Counted from the stretch's first letter, positions 50,003 to 60,377 are shown. The stretch is 64,000 bases of DNA from DATBAX01 sp963723765 (GCA_963723765.1 CAVRSD010000006.1:62001-126000); one strand, 5' to 3'. Program-made: numbers and translations. Notes: generated by a model not told the origin, from the sequence alone.

Positions 50003-51739
50003 TTAGAATCCTACCGCTTTGCCATTGTTGCGTCCGTCGCTTGCGCCCAGACGTTCGCCGCTATTCAAATCTATCGCAATACACTCGCCATCGCTCCAAT
50101 AATTCTGCTGGGCGATGGGTTGGCCCATCTTCTGAAGCAAATGAATGGTATCGGGCGAGATTCCCTTCTCGACATAGTTCGTGTCCGGCAGCCACTGATT
50201 GTGGAAGCGGGGAGCGTTGACGGATTCCTGAATGTTGAGGCCGTAATCGACGACGCCCATCAGGATATTCGCCACGGTCGAGATGATGCGCGCGCCTCCG
50301 GGCGAACCGAGGACCAGAAACAGTTTGCCATCTTTCAGCACGATGGTGGGAACCATCGAAGAGAGCGGCCGCTTGCCGGGGCCGATGGCATTCGCTGGGC
50401 CCTGGATCAATCCAAAAAGGTTGGGGACGCCGGGCTTGGCGGAGAAATCGTCCATTTCGTCGTTGAGGAGAAAGCCGAGGCCTTCGGCAGTCACACGGGA
50501 ACCAAAGCTGTCATTCAAAGTGGTGGTCACGGCCACAGCGTTTCCGTCGGGATCGACCACGGAATAATGTGTAGTGTGCTCTGGCTCCTGCATGGCCAGG
50601 GGCTGAGGATGCAGCGCGGCATATTGCTCGAGCTGGTTGAAGATTTCTGGGCGGTGCAAGTCTTTACTTAGGCTGGCGTGCTCGGGATCGATCGATTGCC
50701 GCCAGGCGGCTCCATATTTCTTGTCAATCAACTGGGCTACGGGAATCTTCGAAAAGTCAGGATCACCGAGAAATTCCGCACGATCATAGAAGGCGCGGCG
50801 GAAGGCTTCGAGAGTCAGGTGCATCGATTCGGCGGAACGGCTGCCGAACTTGCTGAGGTCGTAACCTTCTAGGATGTTCAGGGTCTCAAGCAGAGCAATC
50901 CCGCCGGAGGATGGAGGGGGAGCACTGATGATTTCGTATCCGCGATAACTGCCGCGGACGGGCTCGCGTTCTTTGACTTCGTACTGCGCCAGATCCTCGG
51001 CGGTGACGAGGCCTCCGCCCTTTTGAATCGAAGCGGCCAGTTCGCGGGCGAGAGCGCCGTGGTAGAAGTCGTCGGGATTTTTGGCGATGCGCTCGAGGGT
51101 CCGCGCCAGATCAGGTTGACGAAAAACTTCATTCGGTTGGTAATACTTTCCATCACGCTGGAAAATCCGGCGGGACTCCCGGAACCGGGCGAGATCTTTG
51201 TCCTGCAGATCGCGCGTGTCTTCCCAGGTCAAGAGATATCCGTCGCGGGCCAACTTGATGGCTGGGGCCATCGCTTGTTCGAGCGAGAGTTTGCCGTATT
51301 TTTTCTGGGCATACACCATGCCGGCGACCGAACCTGGCACGCCGATCGCTTTGTAGCCAACCAGGCTGGCGTCCTCGATCACATTGCCCTGGGCATCGAG
51401 ATACATGCTCGCAGTGGCGGCGGCAGGCGCCTTTTCCCGATAATCGATGAAGTGGGCGTTGCCATCGGCAGTGCGGACCAGCATGAATCCGCCGCCGCCG
51501 AGGTTGCCGGCCTGGGGATGCACCACCGCGAGGACGAAACCCACGGCTACGGCAGCGTCCACTGCGTTGCCACCGGATTGCATGATTTCCACACCCGCAC
51601 GTGACGCCAATTCGTGGACGCTGGCCACCATAGCGTGAGCTGCATGGGTCGGCTGCAAAGGCGCTGCAAATAGCGGTAGGGCACTCGCCAGCAGAATAGC
51701 GATGGCAGCCGGAATCATTAGCTTTCGCGTGGTTCGCAT
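50003..51739 (-). CDS. ggt: Gamma-glutamyltranspeptidase
   Basis: 578 residues with a signal peptide (about 1-25). The large-subunit part has MVASVHELASRAGVEIMQSGGNAVDAAVAVGFVLAVVHPQAGNLGGGGFML. The autocatalytic Thr is the second one in HTTHYSVVDPDGNAVAVTTTLNDSFGS, where the proenzyme is cut into two subunits. The oxyanion region is PLSSMVPTIVLKDGK. It is a periplasmic enzyme hydrolysing glutathione and other gamma-glutamyl compounds. It stands alone; its strand neighbour is 70 bases downstream. Confidence 0.95.
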   Translation of the reverse strand: MRTTRKLMIPAAIAILLASALPLFAAPLQPTHAAHAMVASVHELASRAGVEIMQSGGNAVDAAVAVGFVLAVVHPQAGNLGGGGFMLVRTADGNAHFIDYREKAPAAATASMYLDAQGNVIEDASLVGYKAIGVPGSVAGMVYAQKKYGKLSLEQAMAPAIKLARDGYLLTWEDTRDLQDKDLARFRESRRIFQRDGKYYQPNEVFRQPDLARTLERIAKNPDDFYHGALARELAASIQKGGGLVTAEDLAQYEVKEREPVRGSYRGYEIISAPPPSSGGIALLETLNILEGYDLSKFGSRSAESMHLTLEAFRRAFYDRAEFLGDPDFSKIPVAQLIDKKYGAAWRQSIDPEHASLSKDLHRPEIFNQLEQYAALHPQPLAMQEPEHTTHYSVVDPDGNAVAVTTTLNDSFGSRVTAEGLGFLLNDEMDDFSAKPGVPNLFGLIQGPANAIGPGKRPLSSMVPTIVLKDGKLFLVLGSPGGARIISTVANILMGVVDYGLNIQESVNAPRFHNQWLPDTNYVEKGISPDTIHLLQKMGQPIAQQNYWSDGECIAIDLNSGERLGASDGRNNGKAVGF

Positions 51740-51809
51740 GGAGCCTGGATGGTGTGGGAACAGAACTCTGAGGCTAGCCCAGCATGTTGGCGGGAGTCAA
51801 ATCACTTGC

Positions 51810-53513
51810 CTAAGGTTGCGGAGCAGCACTGTTGGGAACAGGCAGGAGAGTCAACAGGCGGTAGTGTTCGGGCGGAACAGTGCCAAAGGCAAAAGGCAGC
51901 GGTCCCCAGATAGAGGCGTAAAAACCGGCGCCGACTTCGGGACGCATAGTGGCGATCCAGGGATCGGTTTTGACTTCGATGATTTGTTGGGAGGCGGGCA
52001 CGCCGGATGGCAGCCCAAATATATTGGTGTTGTTCTCGGGAATGACGATGACCTCGCCGGGTGCAAAGCGGAAGCTATGAATGTCCACAGGTTGAGCACC
52101 GTAGGATTGCATGTAGTACTGGAAGCCCCAATGGCCCTCGAAGAAAGTATTCGCAGATCCATTCGGGGATTGGCTATGGATAAAGTCAGCAGCTTTTCGG
52201 GCAGAGTTGGCCAGTTCGGTATCCGCAGAAGCCGCCGCGAGAGACAGCGCCCCGGAAATGATCAAGGGTATTACCAAGAGACGTGGAGAACTAAGGAAAG
52301 GTGGAAGCGCAATCGAGTCCAACCGCCGGGCCAGCAGAATGCCTACGGCGGGGATCAAGGGAAGGATCGACCGGGCATTGATCGTCCAGTTTACGAATGC
52401 GGCAAAGATGAAGGTGCCGAAAATCCAAAGTGCCAGGAAGAGAGAATCGGCGTCCCGCTTTTTCCAAAGATCAATGGCGGCAAGCGCGAGAATGGAAATT
52501 CCCCCAGCGAAACAAAGCGCCACCTGACAACTCACGGCTGACCAGTGATCGTGAGCCCCCGGGGATTGTAGATTGATCCATCCTCTCCAGATCGCAACTC
52601 CTGCCAGGCCGCTAACGACAGCTCCCGCCAATATTTGTTTGCGAGACCATAAGAAAGGCACGAAGGCCAATCCCGTGAGAGCGCATCCTCCAAGAAATGA
52701 CAGGCCCACTATGGACTTTGCGAATAGCGATGCCCCGTGACCTTGCGGCAAAGAGTTCGTGTATGCGGCCGCGTCGGAGAGCAAGCCCCGGCCATAAAGC
52801 GAGTGAGTCCACATCTGGTATCCGCCCAGAACGCAGATGGGAATCAGCAGGAAGAAGGTCCAACTCCCAAGGCGGCGCAGACGAACCAGGGAATAAACAA
52901 ATAGCAATGGGATCAAAGCCATGCCGAAGTATTTTGTCAGCGGACAAGCGGCCATGAGTAGCGCGGAGGCCAACAGATAAACGGGATTAAGTGGTTCCAA
53001 TCCTTTGAGCCAAAACAAGATTGCGACGACCCAAAGAGCCAGCATCATGGTGTCGCACATCACGCTGGTGCTGGAAACGATGAACCCGGGCGTCAAGAGT
53101 GTCGCTGCGGCCGCGATCCATGCGGATTGGGTAAACCTGCGAGCAAGACGATAGGTGCCAAGGATCAATGCGAGAGCTGGCAGGAGAAATCCAATGTGCA
53201 TTGCTCTTTCTGACCATCCTGCAATGGAGCCGACCAGCGCGGCGTAATACGATCCCAGCGGCGGATTCTTGGTCACTTCTGACATCGACATTTGGCTGGC
53301 GTACCAGACAACTTTGAATCCATAAGGATCGAGCGGATGTTTGGTGATCTGTTGCGCCGCCCAAATAAACAGCGGATCGTCGATGTGAAAGGCCTTCCCA
53401 GAAAACGGCAGCAGACAGAGCAGCGTGAGCAGCCCGAGAAGCACATCAGCGCGATAGGCTGGGCCCTTGGCCGGAAGGTTGTTGGCAGAGGTTGCCATCA
53501 GGAAGTTGAACAA
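51810..53513 (-). CDS. GT39/ArnT-like membrane glycosyltransferase
   Basis: 567 residues with about 10-11 membrane helices. The first periplasmic loop contains FSGKAFHIDDPLFIWAAQQITKHPLDPYGFKV, with the Asp-Asp and the EVTKNPPLGSYYAALVG segment typical of PMT/ArnT (GT-C) enzymes. The C-terminal periplasmic domain follows the last helix (about 440). These enzymes transfer sugar from a polyprenyl-phosphate donor to lipid or protein. The acceptor is not indicated by the neighbours. Confidence 0.85.
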   Translation of the reverse strand: MFNFLMATSANNLPAKGPAYRADVLLGLLTLLCLLPFSGKAFHIDDPLFIWAAQQITKHPLDPYGFKVVWYASQMSMSEVTKNPPLGSYYAALVGSIAGWSERAMHIGFLLPALALILGTYRLARRFTQSAWIAAAATLLTPGFIVSSTSVMCDTMMLALWVVAILFWLKGLEPLNPVYLLASALLMAACPLTKYFGMALIPLLFVYSLVRLRRLGSWTFFLLIPICVLGGYQMWTHSLYGRGLLSDAAAYTNSLPQGHGASLFAKSIVGLSFLGGCALTGLAFVPFLWSRKQILAGAVVSGLAGVAIWRGWINLQSPGAHDHWSAVSCQVALCFAGGISILALAAIDLWKKRDADSLFLALWIFGTFIFAAFVNWTINARSILPLIPAVGILLARRLDSIALPPFLSSPRLLVIPLIISGALSLAAASADTELANSARKAADFIHSQSPNGSANTFFEGHWGFQYYMQSYGAQPVDIHSFRFAPGEVIVIPENNTNIFGLPSGVPASQQIIEVKTDPWIATMRPEVGAGFYASIWGPLPFAFGTVPPEHYRLLTLLPVPNSAAPQP

Positions 53514-53570
53514 AGGTTAGACACACGCGGACGGCGCGTCAATATACGGCGATGCACCCCGTTGATCGGA

Positions 53571-53933
53571 TTAGCGCTTCTTCTTGAGCTTCTTCTTGGC
53601 TGGTTTCTTCGTGGCTTTCGCTTTTGCGGCGACCATTTCGTAGGATTCGCGGATCAAGTCTTCGAGTTCTTCGTCCCGCAATGCGTCCAGACGCTCGACC
53701 AGTACCCATTTGTATCTTCCAACATACGGTGCTGGAATGATGTTCTCCTGCTCGACCAGTTCGTCAAATTTCTCCGGGGTGCATTTGAAGCAAAGCCTGG
53801 GAGGCACGGAATCCACGCCGAGTATGGCAAAGATTTTCCCGCCTACTTTGAAGCAGAGGTCATCGCCCCATTGCAAATTTTCTTTGGCCGCAGGAAAGGA
53901 AAGACAGAAGTGGCGGACGGAATCGAGGTTCAT
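53571..53933 (-). CDS. MmcQ/YjbR-family protein with lysine-rich tail
   Basis: 120 residues. The MmcQ/YjbR fold is shown by RHFCLSFPAAKENLQWGDDLCFKVGGKIFAIL, FKCTPEKFDELVEQENIIPAPYVGRYKWVLVERLDALRDEELEDLIRESYEMV. The last 15 residues are almost all Lys, Ala and Pro. The family has a double-wing fold related to DNA-binding proteins, and the basic tail also fits nucleic acid binding. The function is unknown. Confidence 0.9.
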   Translation of the reverse strand: MNLDSVRHFCLSFPAAKENLQWGDDLCFKVGGKIFAILGVDSVPPRLCFKCTPEKFDELVEQENIIPAPYVGRYKWVLVERLDALRDEELEDLIRESYEMVAAKAKATKKPAKKKLKKKR

Positions 53934-53970
53934 ATTGGTTTAACGGCGCTTCCGCAATCTCCCTCTCGAA

Positions 53971-55119
53971 TCATACTTGTTCGCGCTGTTCCTTGGCCTC
54001 GCCCAGAGTCACAGTGACATCGATCTTTTTCTTGGCGCGATAAAACGTGATGCGTACCGTATCACCGGCGCGATGACTGTTCATGACCTGGCTGAGTGTG
54101 CTTTCGTCCTGAACCTCCTGACCGTCGATGGCCACGATAAGATCCCCGCCAGTAATGATCGGATAATTCCCCAGGTAAGCGCGATCGTTGCCTCCACGCA
54201 AGCCGGCGAGGTCCGCAGCACCGCCGGGCACGACTTGCTCGATCAGCAATCCGTTATTCGAGGCCAGCCCCATCTGCTCTGCGAGCTCCGGGCTGATGGG
54301 AATGGTGCGAACTCCCAGAGCAGGACGCCGCACCCGGCCCAGAGTGACCAGATCATTCAGCACTGCCTTGGCCGTATTGATCGGAATGGCGAAACCAATT
54401 CCCGCACTTTGACCGGAGTTGGAAGCGATCATGGTGTTGATGCCAATTACTTCGCCACGCCAGTTCAGCAGCGGGCCGCCGGAGTTTCCAGGATTGATCG
54501 CCGCGTCAGTTTGAATGGCTTCGTCGATGGTCGTGCCCTCGGGTTCCTGCACCTGGCGAATAGAACTCACGATCCCGCTGGTCAGGGTACCTGAGAGTCC
54601 GAAAGGATTGCCGATGGCATACACTTTCTGCCCGACCTGCAAATTATGGGAATCACCCAGCACCATGGGCGTGAGATCTGCTCCTTTAATTTGAATCACG
54701 GCCAGATCGTGTGAGCGGTCCGTGCCGGTCACGGTGGCGCGATATTTCTTGCGGTTATGCAGCGTCACTTCGAGCTGGCGAGCGTCCGCGATCACGTGAT
54801 AATTGGTGAGGATGTGGCCTTCTTTGTCGATAATGAAACCTGATCCCTGGCCTTCCGCGGGGACTAACCCATAGAAAAAGTCGAAGGTTACCGCACGGGA
54901 AGTGACGTTCACCACGGATTCGACATTCTTGCGATAGACGCTGATGTTGTTTTGCTCTTCGGCATCCTCAGGGTTGCCACTTGCGGCTTCAATAATCTCC
55001 ACCTTGTCGGGACGGCTGACCCAGTTCATGGGCCATGAACGGGCGGAACGGTAGGTGGTGAAATAGAAAAACCCGCCGACAAGAATCGCGGCAATCAGAA
55101 CCGGCCGGAGCAACTTCAT
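53971..55119 (-). CDS. HtrA/DegP-type serine protease with PDZ domain
   Basis: 382 residues. There is one N-terminal membrane anchor (about 5-23). The trypsin-like domain (about 60-260) has catalytic His108 (NYHVIADA), Asp138 (RSHDLAVIQIK) and Ser213 (NPGNSGGPLL). A single PDZ domain (about 275-370) includes GLLIEQVVPGGAADLAGLRGG. It resembles the anchored DegS/HhoA type, acting in periplasmic protein quality control. The start gives a membrane anchor directly after a short basic N-terminus. Confidence 0.95.
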   Translation of the reverse strand: MKLLRPVLIAAILVGGFFYFTTYRSARSWPMNWVSRPDKVEIIEAASGNPEDAEEQNNISVYRKNVESVVNVTSRAVTFDFFYGLVPAEGQGSGFIIDKEGHILTNYHVIADARQLEVTLHNRKKYRATVTGTDRSHDLAVIQIKGADLTPMVLGDSHNLQVGQKVYAIGNPFGLSGTLTSGIVSSIRQVQEPEGTTIDEAIQTDAAINPGNSGGPLLNWRGEVIGINTMIASNSGQSAGIGFAIPINTAKAVLNDLVTLGRVRRPALGVRTIPISPELAEQMGLASNNGLLIEQVVPGGAADLAGLRGGNDRAYLGNYPIITGGDLIVAIDGQEVQDESTLSQVMNSHRAGDTVRITFYRAKKKIDVTVTLGEAKEQREQV

Positions 55120-55241
55120 GGCTCAACTACCTTTCGCTTCGGACTCAAGCTAACGCAGATAATACTGACCGAAGCCCTTTGCTAATTTTACTGTTTATTG
55201 GGGGCAGATAGAAATCGGAGATCTCAATCGTTGTGGAGGCG

Positions 55242-56705
55242 CTACTCGATTCGGCAAACCAGCAGCGCGGCGTTTTCGTAGGGACATGACAGGCCAGCCA
55301 CTCCGGGGCGTTCGAGCACCACCCAATTCACACCGAATTCTTGTTTCAGGCGCTGAAAATCCTGTGCCTGAAAATGTTGCCATCCCTGTTGGGCGGCCAC
55401 TTCTTTTTGCCAGCGCACGGCCAGACGCGGGACCTGCGTCGAGACCGACGGATCTTTTACATAGTCGGCCAAGGTACTCCGCTCCGCCAAGGCCCGGAAA
55501 CTATGGAAGTCTTCGCCGGGACGCTGCATGTAATAGGGATCGAGCGCAAACATAGCGTCCACGGGCGTGTTTTGACTGACCCAAGAGAAGGCTTGCAGCC
55601 AGGCATTGTGCGATTTTTGGCCCGGCCACTCCATGTGCTCAGTTGCGGGGAAAGTTTGCCGCTGCGCAATAAACATGCCCAGGCTGAGTGGCACGAAAAG
55701 CAGCAGCCATCGGAAGACGTGGCCGCGCAGAATTTTTTGGCCGATCAGACCTCCTGCAAAAAGTACAAATAACAAGTACAGCAGATGCAGGTAACGCATC
55801 GGTTGAAACGGCCGCAGCCGGTCTAATCCCGGAATTACCAGAATGATGACTGCTACCGCAAGCTGCACCGAGCCATAGAGCACGAGTCGCGAGGCCATGC
55901 GGGCAAGAACTGGTGAGCCGTCGCGCAAAGCCATGCGGCGAAACCACCACAGCAAAATCATCGGGGCGACCACGCCCAACCATTCGTACCAATGCCATCG
56001 GGAAAGATAGTAATAGTCGCGCGTCTGCGCAGCCTGTTGCCAGGCGGGCGAGGTAGGCTCGAAGATCCATCCCAAGGGAAGCATCAGCGCCAGCGGCATC
56101 GTCGATAGCGGAGACTGCTTCCATGCGAGAAGCACGCAGTAGGAAACCCCAAAAGCTGCCATCAGAGGATGAACTAAAAATGCTCCCGCCAGCAGCAGTG
56201 CAGCTAGAACGCGTTTTTGGTCCAGGATTGCAACTACGGCTGCGAGGACGATCGCCGTAGCCAACACCCGCGGATGAAGATATTGATCTGAAAGATAGAG
56301 AGCCGCACCTGACACAGGGAGGGTCAGCAACACCGCTACCATTGTCACGGCCGCCCATTGAGTACTGCTTTCCCGAAAGCATCGGCGACTGATCCGCCAA
56401 CATCCCCACAAAAGGAGAAAGGTAGAAACGAATTGCCAGGCCAGTAGCGCAACCCCTACCGGCAGATGAGTGAGACGGACCGACCCGGCAACAACTTTGT
56501 CGAAGACGGTCGCTTGTAGCTGCAACATGAAGAAGTCGGAATCGTGAGGATAGAGCGCCGGATTCAGGTCTTTTTTTATAGCGGAAAGATAGACCCCATC
56601 GTCTTCCGCTCCAGGATGGTAGCCCTGCAGCAGAATACCCAGCATGGTCAGCAGAAGAAGAACCAGCAGGGTTTTTCCGGCGGAATGGTTTTTCAAAGGT
56701 TTCAA
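55242..56705 (-). CDS. Polytopic membrane protein, GT-C-like topology
   Basis: 487 residues with about 9-10 helices and a C-terminal extracytoplasmic domain (about 370-487: WLQAFSWVSQNTPVDAMFALDPYYMQRPGEDFHSFRALAERSTLADYVKD). The first loop after helix 1 has GYHPGAEDDGVYLSAIKKDLNPALYPHDSDFF, with the acidic pair expected for GT-C glycosyltransferases. I could not assign a named family. The gene is 9 bases downstream of a GT2 gene, so a shared role in glycan or lipid-linked sugar assembly is likely. Confidence 0.8.
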   Translation of the reverse strand: MKPLKNHSAGKTLLVLLLLTMLGILLQGYHPGAEDDGVYLSAIKKDLNPALYPHDSDFFMLQLQATVFDKVVAGSVRLTHLPVGVALLAWQFVSTFLLLWGCWRISRRCFRESSTQWAAVTMVAVLLTLPVSGAALYLSDQYLHPRVLATAIVLAAVVAILDQKRVLAALLLAGAFLVHPLMAAFGVSYCVLLAWKQSPLSTMPLALMLPLGWIFEPTSPAWQQAAQTRDYYYLSRWHWYEWLGVVAPMILLWWFRRMALRDGSPVLARMASRLVLYGSVQLAVAVIILVIPGLDRLRPFQPMRYLHLLYLLFVLFAGGLIGQKILRGHVFRWLLLFVPLSLGMFIAQRQTFPATEHMEWPGQKSHNAWLQAFSWVSQNTPVDAMFALDPYYMQRPGEDFHSFRALAERSTLADYVKDPSVSTQVPRLAVRWQKEVAAQQGWQHFQAQDFQRLKQEFGVNWVVLERPGVAGLSCPYENAALLVCRIE

Positions 56706-56714
56706 CCCTTAGAT

Positions 56715-57527
56715 TTACGGCTTGCCTTGCGAAGTGCCGGCAACGCCGCGTGCGTAGTAAGTCGCCTGCCCTGGCTCCAGCTTACGGCCATCAGCGCTAA
56801 ACATGCGATAACGCGCCAATCCGATCTTCTGCAAAGCGAACTGGAGCGTGGTGGCCAGCACACCAAACCCGTATTTCACGCTGCGACTGAAATTGATCGA
56901 GGAGGCTTCCTCGAAATATTTTGTGGGGCACGAAACTTCGCCAATGCGAAAACCGAAATGCGCGCACTGTGCGAGCATCTGGTTATCGAACACAAAGTCA
57001 TCGGAATTCTCCAGCAGCGGCAGTTTGGTAAGTACTTCGCGGCTGAAGGCGCGATAGCCGGTGTGATACTCGGAAAGCTTGATGCCGAGGAAAAGATTTT
57101 CAAAAGCGGTCAGAAATCGGTTGGCCACATATTTATACAAAGGCATGCCGCCTCGCAACGCCCGGCCTCCGATAATGCGAGAGCCCAAAACCACGTCGTA
57201 AACTTCATACGCGACCATGCTGGCCATGGCGGTCAGTAAGAGCGGAGTGTACTGATAATCAGGATGCAGCATGACCACCACGTCGGCGCCCTCGGCCAGC
57301 GCTTCGCTATAACAAGTCTGTTGATTGCGGCCATATCCGTAGTTCTTGTCATGCACAAAAACTATCAATCCCAGACGCTTTGCCGCCTCGATCGTGCCGT
57401 CGGAGCTGTGATCGTCGACCAGAATGCGGATGTCCACCACTTCCGCCAACTCACCAACCGTCACTGCCAGCGTTTTCTCCGCGTTATAGGCGGGCATCAC
57501 GACCGCGATGCGCTTGCCGTTAATCAT
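56715..57527 (-). CDS. GT2-family glycosyltransferase
   Basis: 270 residues of GT-A fold. The nucleotide-binding start is RIAVVMPAYNAEKTLAVTVGEL, followed by ILVDDHSSDGT (about 35-45), the donor-site ADVVVMLHPDYQY (DxD-like Asp-Tyr) and GSRIIGGRALRGGMPLYKYVANRFLT. This is the DPM1-like or polyprenyl-phosphate-sugar synthase subgroup, which would supply donors to GT-C enzymes such as the neighbour 9 bases downstream. No C-terminal membrane helices are evident. Confidence 0.92.
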   Translation of the reverse strand: MINGKRIAVVMPAYNAEKTLAVTVGELAEVVDIRILVDDHSSDGTIEAAKRLGLIVFVHDKNYGYGRNQQTCYSEALAEGADVVVMLHPDYQYTPLLLTAMASMVAYEVYDVVLGSRIIGGRALRGGMPLYKYVANRFLTAFENLFLGIKLSEYHTGYRAFSREVLTKLPLLENSDDFVFDNQMLAQCAHFGFRIGEVSCPTKYFEEASSINFSRSVKYGFGVLATTLQFALQKIGLARYRMFSADGRKLEPGQATYYARGVAGTSQGKP

Positions 57528-57677
57528 TCTTTCCCTCGCGAACCCGGTCCGATCTCTTAACTTCCATCCGTTCCGCTCAACAATTACTTATGCATGATAA
57601 CCCACGACACTGCCAGCACTAACTTCATGCCTCTATAATCAATGCATTCGCCGCAATGAGTAGTGAATAGAAACGAC

Positions 57678-58865
57678 ATGGCCACAGATACTCTGAGTTC
57701 TGCGCCGGATTCCTCCTCTGTCAAAGGAACCGCGTTCGCGCATGTGGATTTCGTCCTCACCGGAGTGGTGATGACGATGCTGGGGCCGCTGCTGCCCCTG
57801 TTTTCCCGCCAATGGTTGTTAAATGACACGCAGGCGGGATATCTATTTATTGCGCAGTGGGTCAGCGCGACTGTGGGCATGTACTTTTCGGGTCTATCCC
57901 TTCAGCGCTATGGATACCGGAAAACTTTGATAGCGGGTCTGGTGCTCATGGTCGTCGGCGTGGCAGGCCTGGGGCAGGCAAACTGGACGCTGGGTCTGAT
58001 TTTGGTATGCGTTTATGGTGCGGGAACGGGAGTGAACACGCCCGCCGCAAATCTCCTCATCGCGGAAGCGAACCCCGGCAAAAGCGCGGCTGCTTTGAAT
58101 CTGTTGAACTCTTCCTGGGGAATTGGGGCCATGCTCTGTCCGTTTATTGTGGCCGCGGCGCAGCGATCGCACCACACTTCCCATTTTCTCTATGGAATGG
58201 CCGCAGCAATGGTCGTGCTGGCTGTTTGCATGTCCTTCGTTCACTTCACCGCAGACAAAACGCATCCGTCGACGAATGAAGTTTCGAGTGGGTCTGCAAG
58301 TATTTGGAGCAGTCGTGTAATTCTCATTGCCGCATTGTTCTTTATTTATGTGGGAACGGAAACTTCCGTCGGTGGTTGGATCGCGTCCTACGCCCGGCGA
58401 ATTGATCCTGGCGCCAAAACCTTGTGGGCCATCATGCCGTCGTTCTTTTGGGGAGCATTGCTCGTGGGCCGCGCCTTCGCCCCGGTAGTATTGCGACACC
58501 TGCGCGCCATTAATTTGGCGGCCGTCGGAGTAACTTTAGCTTCGTTCGGTGTTGTCATTTTGCTTATGGCACGAACCATCACGCTGGTCATGATTGGCGC
58601 GGGGGTGGCGGGGCTGGGATTGGCATCAATTTTCCCCATCAACGTTTCCCTGCTGCCTTATTGGTTTGGGAAAAACACCCGGCGCATCAGCGGAGCAATT
58701 TTTTCGCTCAGCAACTTCGGAGGCGCAGCCCTGGCCTGGTTGGTGGGTGCACTTTCCTTTCATTTCAGTAGTCTGCGAGTGGGGTTCCTGGTGCCTTTGG
58801 TCGGCGCCGTTAGCATGCTAACTTTCTATCTGGTGGAGAAATCGTCGGTGCCAAGAAATAATTAG
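57678..58865 (+). CDS. Major facilitator superfamily transporter
   Basis: 395 residues from ATG 57678 (a GTG at 57663 is in frame). There are about twelve membrane helices. The loop after helix 2 reads SGLSLQRYGYRKTL, the MFS motif-A equivalent, and helix 4-5 has GAGTGVNTPAANLLIAEANPGKSAAALNLLNSSWGIGAMLCP, typical of FucP/NarK-like sugar transporters. The substrate is unknown. It is divergent from the GT2 gene. Confidence 0.9.
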   Translation: MATDTLSSAPDSSSVKGTAFAHVDFVLTGVVMTMLGPLLPLFSRQWLLNDTQAGYLFIAQWVSATVGMYFSGLSLQRYGYRKTLIAGLVLMVVGVAGLGQANWTLGLILVCVYGAGTGVNTPAANLLIAEANPGKSAAALNLLNSSWGIGAMLCPFIVAAAQRSHHTSHFLYGMAAAMVVLAVCMSFVHFTADKTHPSTNEVSSGSASIWSSRVILIAALFFIYVGTETSVGGWIASYARRIDPGAKTLWAIMPSFFWGALLVGRAFAPVVLRHLRAINLAAVGVTLASFGVVILLMARTITLVMIGAGVAGLGLASIFPINVSLLPYWFGKNTRRISGAIFSLSNFGGAALAWLVGALSFHFSSLRVGFLVPLVGAVSMLTFYLVEKSSVPRNN

Positions 58866-58942
58866 AGGCAAATCCCCTCATCCTTTAAAGCCTCCACAAG
58901 CACAACCCATGCGGTTTATTGGTAAACTATTAATCAGCGCAA

Positions 58943-60355
58943 ATGGCAGAAAAACGCACACTATTCGAGAAGATTTGGGATGAACACGTAGTGTGTCTTC
59001 CCGCCGACCGGCTGCCTCTGCTTTACATCGATTTGCATCTGGTCCATGAAGTCACTTCGCCGCAAGCATTTGACGGGTTACGGGTTGCGGGACGCAAGGT
59101 TCGTCAGCCACATCGCACGGTGGCGACCGTGGACCACAACATCCCCACTGAACCACGCGGCACCCCTATCACCGATCCCATCGCGGCCCGGCAGATCGAG
59201 GCGTTGCAGAAAAACTGCAAAGAGTTCGGCGTCCCATTGTTCGACATGGATTCACCCGAGCAGGGCATCGTACACGTGATCGGGCCGGAGTTGGGCATCA
59301 CGCAGCCCGGCATGACCATCGTCTGTGGCGACAGCCACACCAGCACGCACGGAGCGTTTGGTTCGCTGGCTTTCGGCATCGGCACTTCTGAAGTCGAGCA
59401 CGTTCTGGCGACGCAGGGTCTGCCGCAGCGCAAGCCGAAGACGATGCTGATCCACGTGAGTGGCAAGCTTGGGGAAGGCATCGGCGCCAAAGATCTGGCG
59501 CTAGGCATCATCGGACAAATCGGGACTGATGGCGCCACCGGTCACGTCATCGAATACGCGGGAGAAGCCGTGCGCGCTCTTTCCATGGAAGGCCGCATGA
59601 CCTTGTGCAACATGAGCATTGAGGCTGGGGCGCGCGCCGGCATGGTCGCCCCCGATGAGACTACATTTGCTTACGTGAAAGGCCGCCGTTTCGCCCCGCA
59701 GGGCGCGGATTGGGAAAAAGCACTCGCTCATTGGCGCAGCCTGCCTTCCGATCCCGGAGCGCACTACGACACGGTCATAGAAATTGATGCGTCGAAGCTC
59801 GCACCATTTGTCACGTGGGGGACCAATCCCGGCATGGTGGTGCCGGTAAGTGGACGCGTGCCGGAATTGTCCGCGCTGGGAACCGACGCGGAACGGCAGT
59901 CCGCGGCGCGTATGTTGGAATACATGGGACTCGAACCCGGTACCAACGTTGAAGATATTTCGGTCGATCGTGTCTTCATCGGCTCCTGCACCAATTCGCG
60001 TCTCGAAGATTTGCGCGCTGCCGCACGCGTAGCCAAGGGACATCACGTGAACGGCAAAGTGCGGGCCATGGTGGTACCCGGATCGCAAATGGTGAAAGTA
60101 CTGGCCGAACGGGAAGGCCTGGACAAAGTTTTTCAGGACGCCGGTTTCGAGTGGCGCGAGTCGGGATGCTCCATGTGTCTGGGCATGAATCCGGACATCT
60201 TACAGCCCGGTGAACGATGCGCTTCCACCAGCAATCGCAACTTCGAAGGCCGCCAGGGACGCGGCGGACGCACGCATTTAGTCAGCCCCATGATGGCCGC
60301 GGCCGCAGCCATCGCGGGACACTTCACCGATATTCGCAACTGGCATTTCAATTAG
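58943..60355 (+). CDS. leuC: 3-isopropylmalate dehydratase large subunit
   Basis: 470 residues of the aconitase family. Motifs: KIWDEHVV at the start, VDHNIPT, VCGDSHTSTHGAFGSLAFGIGTSEVEHVLATQ, and the iron-sulfur cysteines in FIGSCTNSR and SGCSMCLGMNPD. With LeuD it isomerises 2- to 3-isopropylmalate in leucine synthesis. leuD follows after 22 bases, and a strong terminator ends the unit. No attenuator was seen upstream. Confidence 0.97.
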   Translation: MAEKRTLFEKIWDEHVVCLPADRLPLLYIDLHLVHEVTSPQAFDGLRVAGRKVRQPHRTVATVDHNIPTEPRGTPITDPIAARQIEALQKNCKEFGVPLFDMDSPEQGIVHVIGPELGITQPGMTIVCGDSHTSTHGAFGSLAFGIGTSEVEHVLATQGLPQRKPKTMLIHVSGKLGEGIGAKDLALGIIGQIGTDGATGHVIEYAGEAVRALSMEGRMTLCNMSIEAGARAGMVAPDETTFAYVKGRRFAPQGADWEKALAHWRSLPSDPGAHYDTVIEIDASKLAPFVTWGTNPGMVVPVSGRVPELSALGTDAERQSAARMLEYMGLEPGTNVEDISVDRVFIGSCTNSRLEDLRAAARVAKGHHVNGKVRAMVVPGSQMVKVLAEREGLDKVFQDAGFEWRESGCSMCLGMNPDILQPGERCASTSNRNFEGRQGRGGRTHLVSPMMAAAAAIAGHFTDIRNWHFN

Positions 60356-60377
60356 CCAATTTCCGCTGAGAGAACGC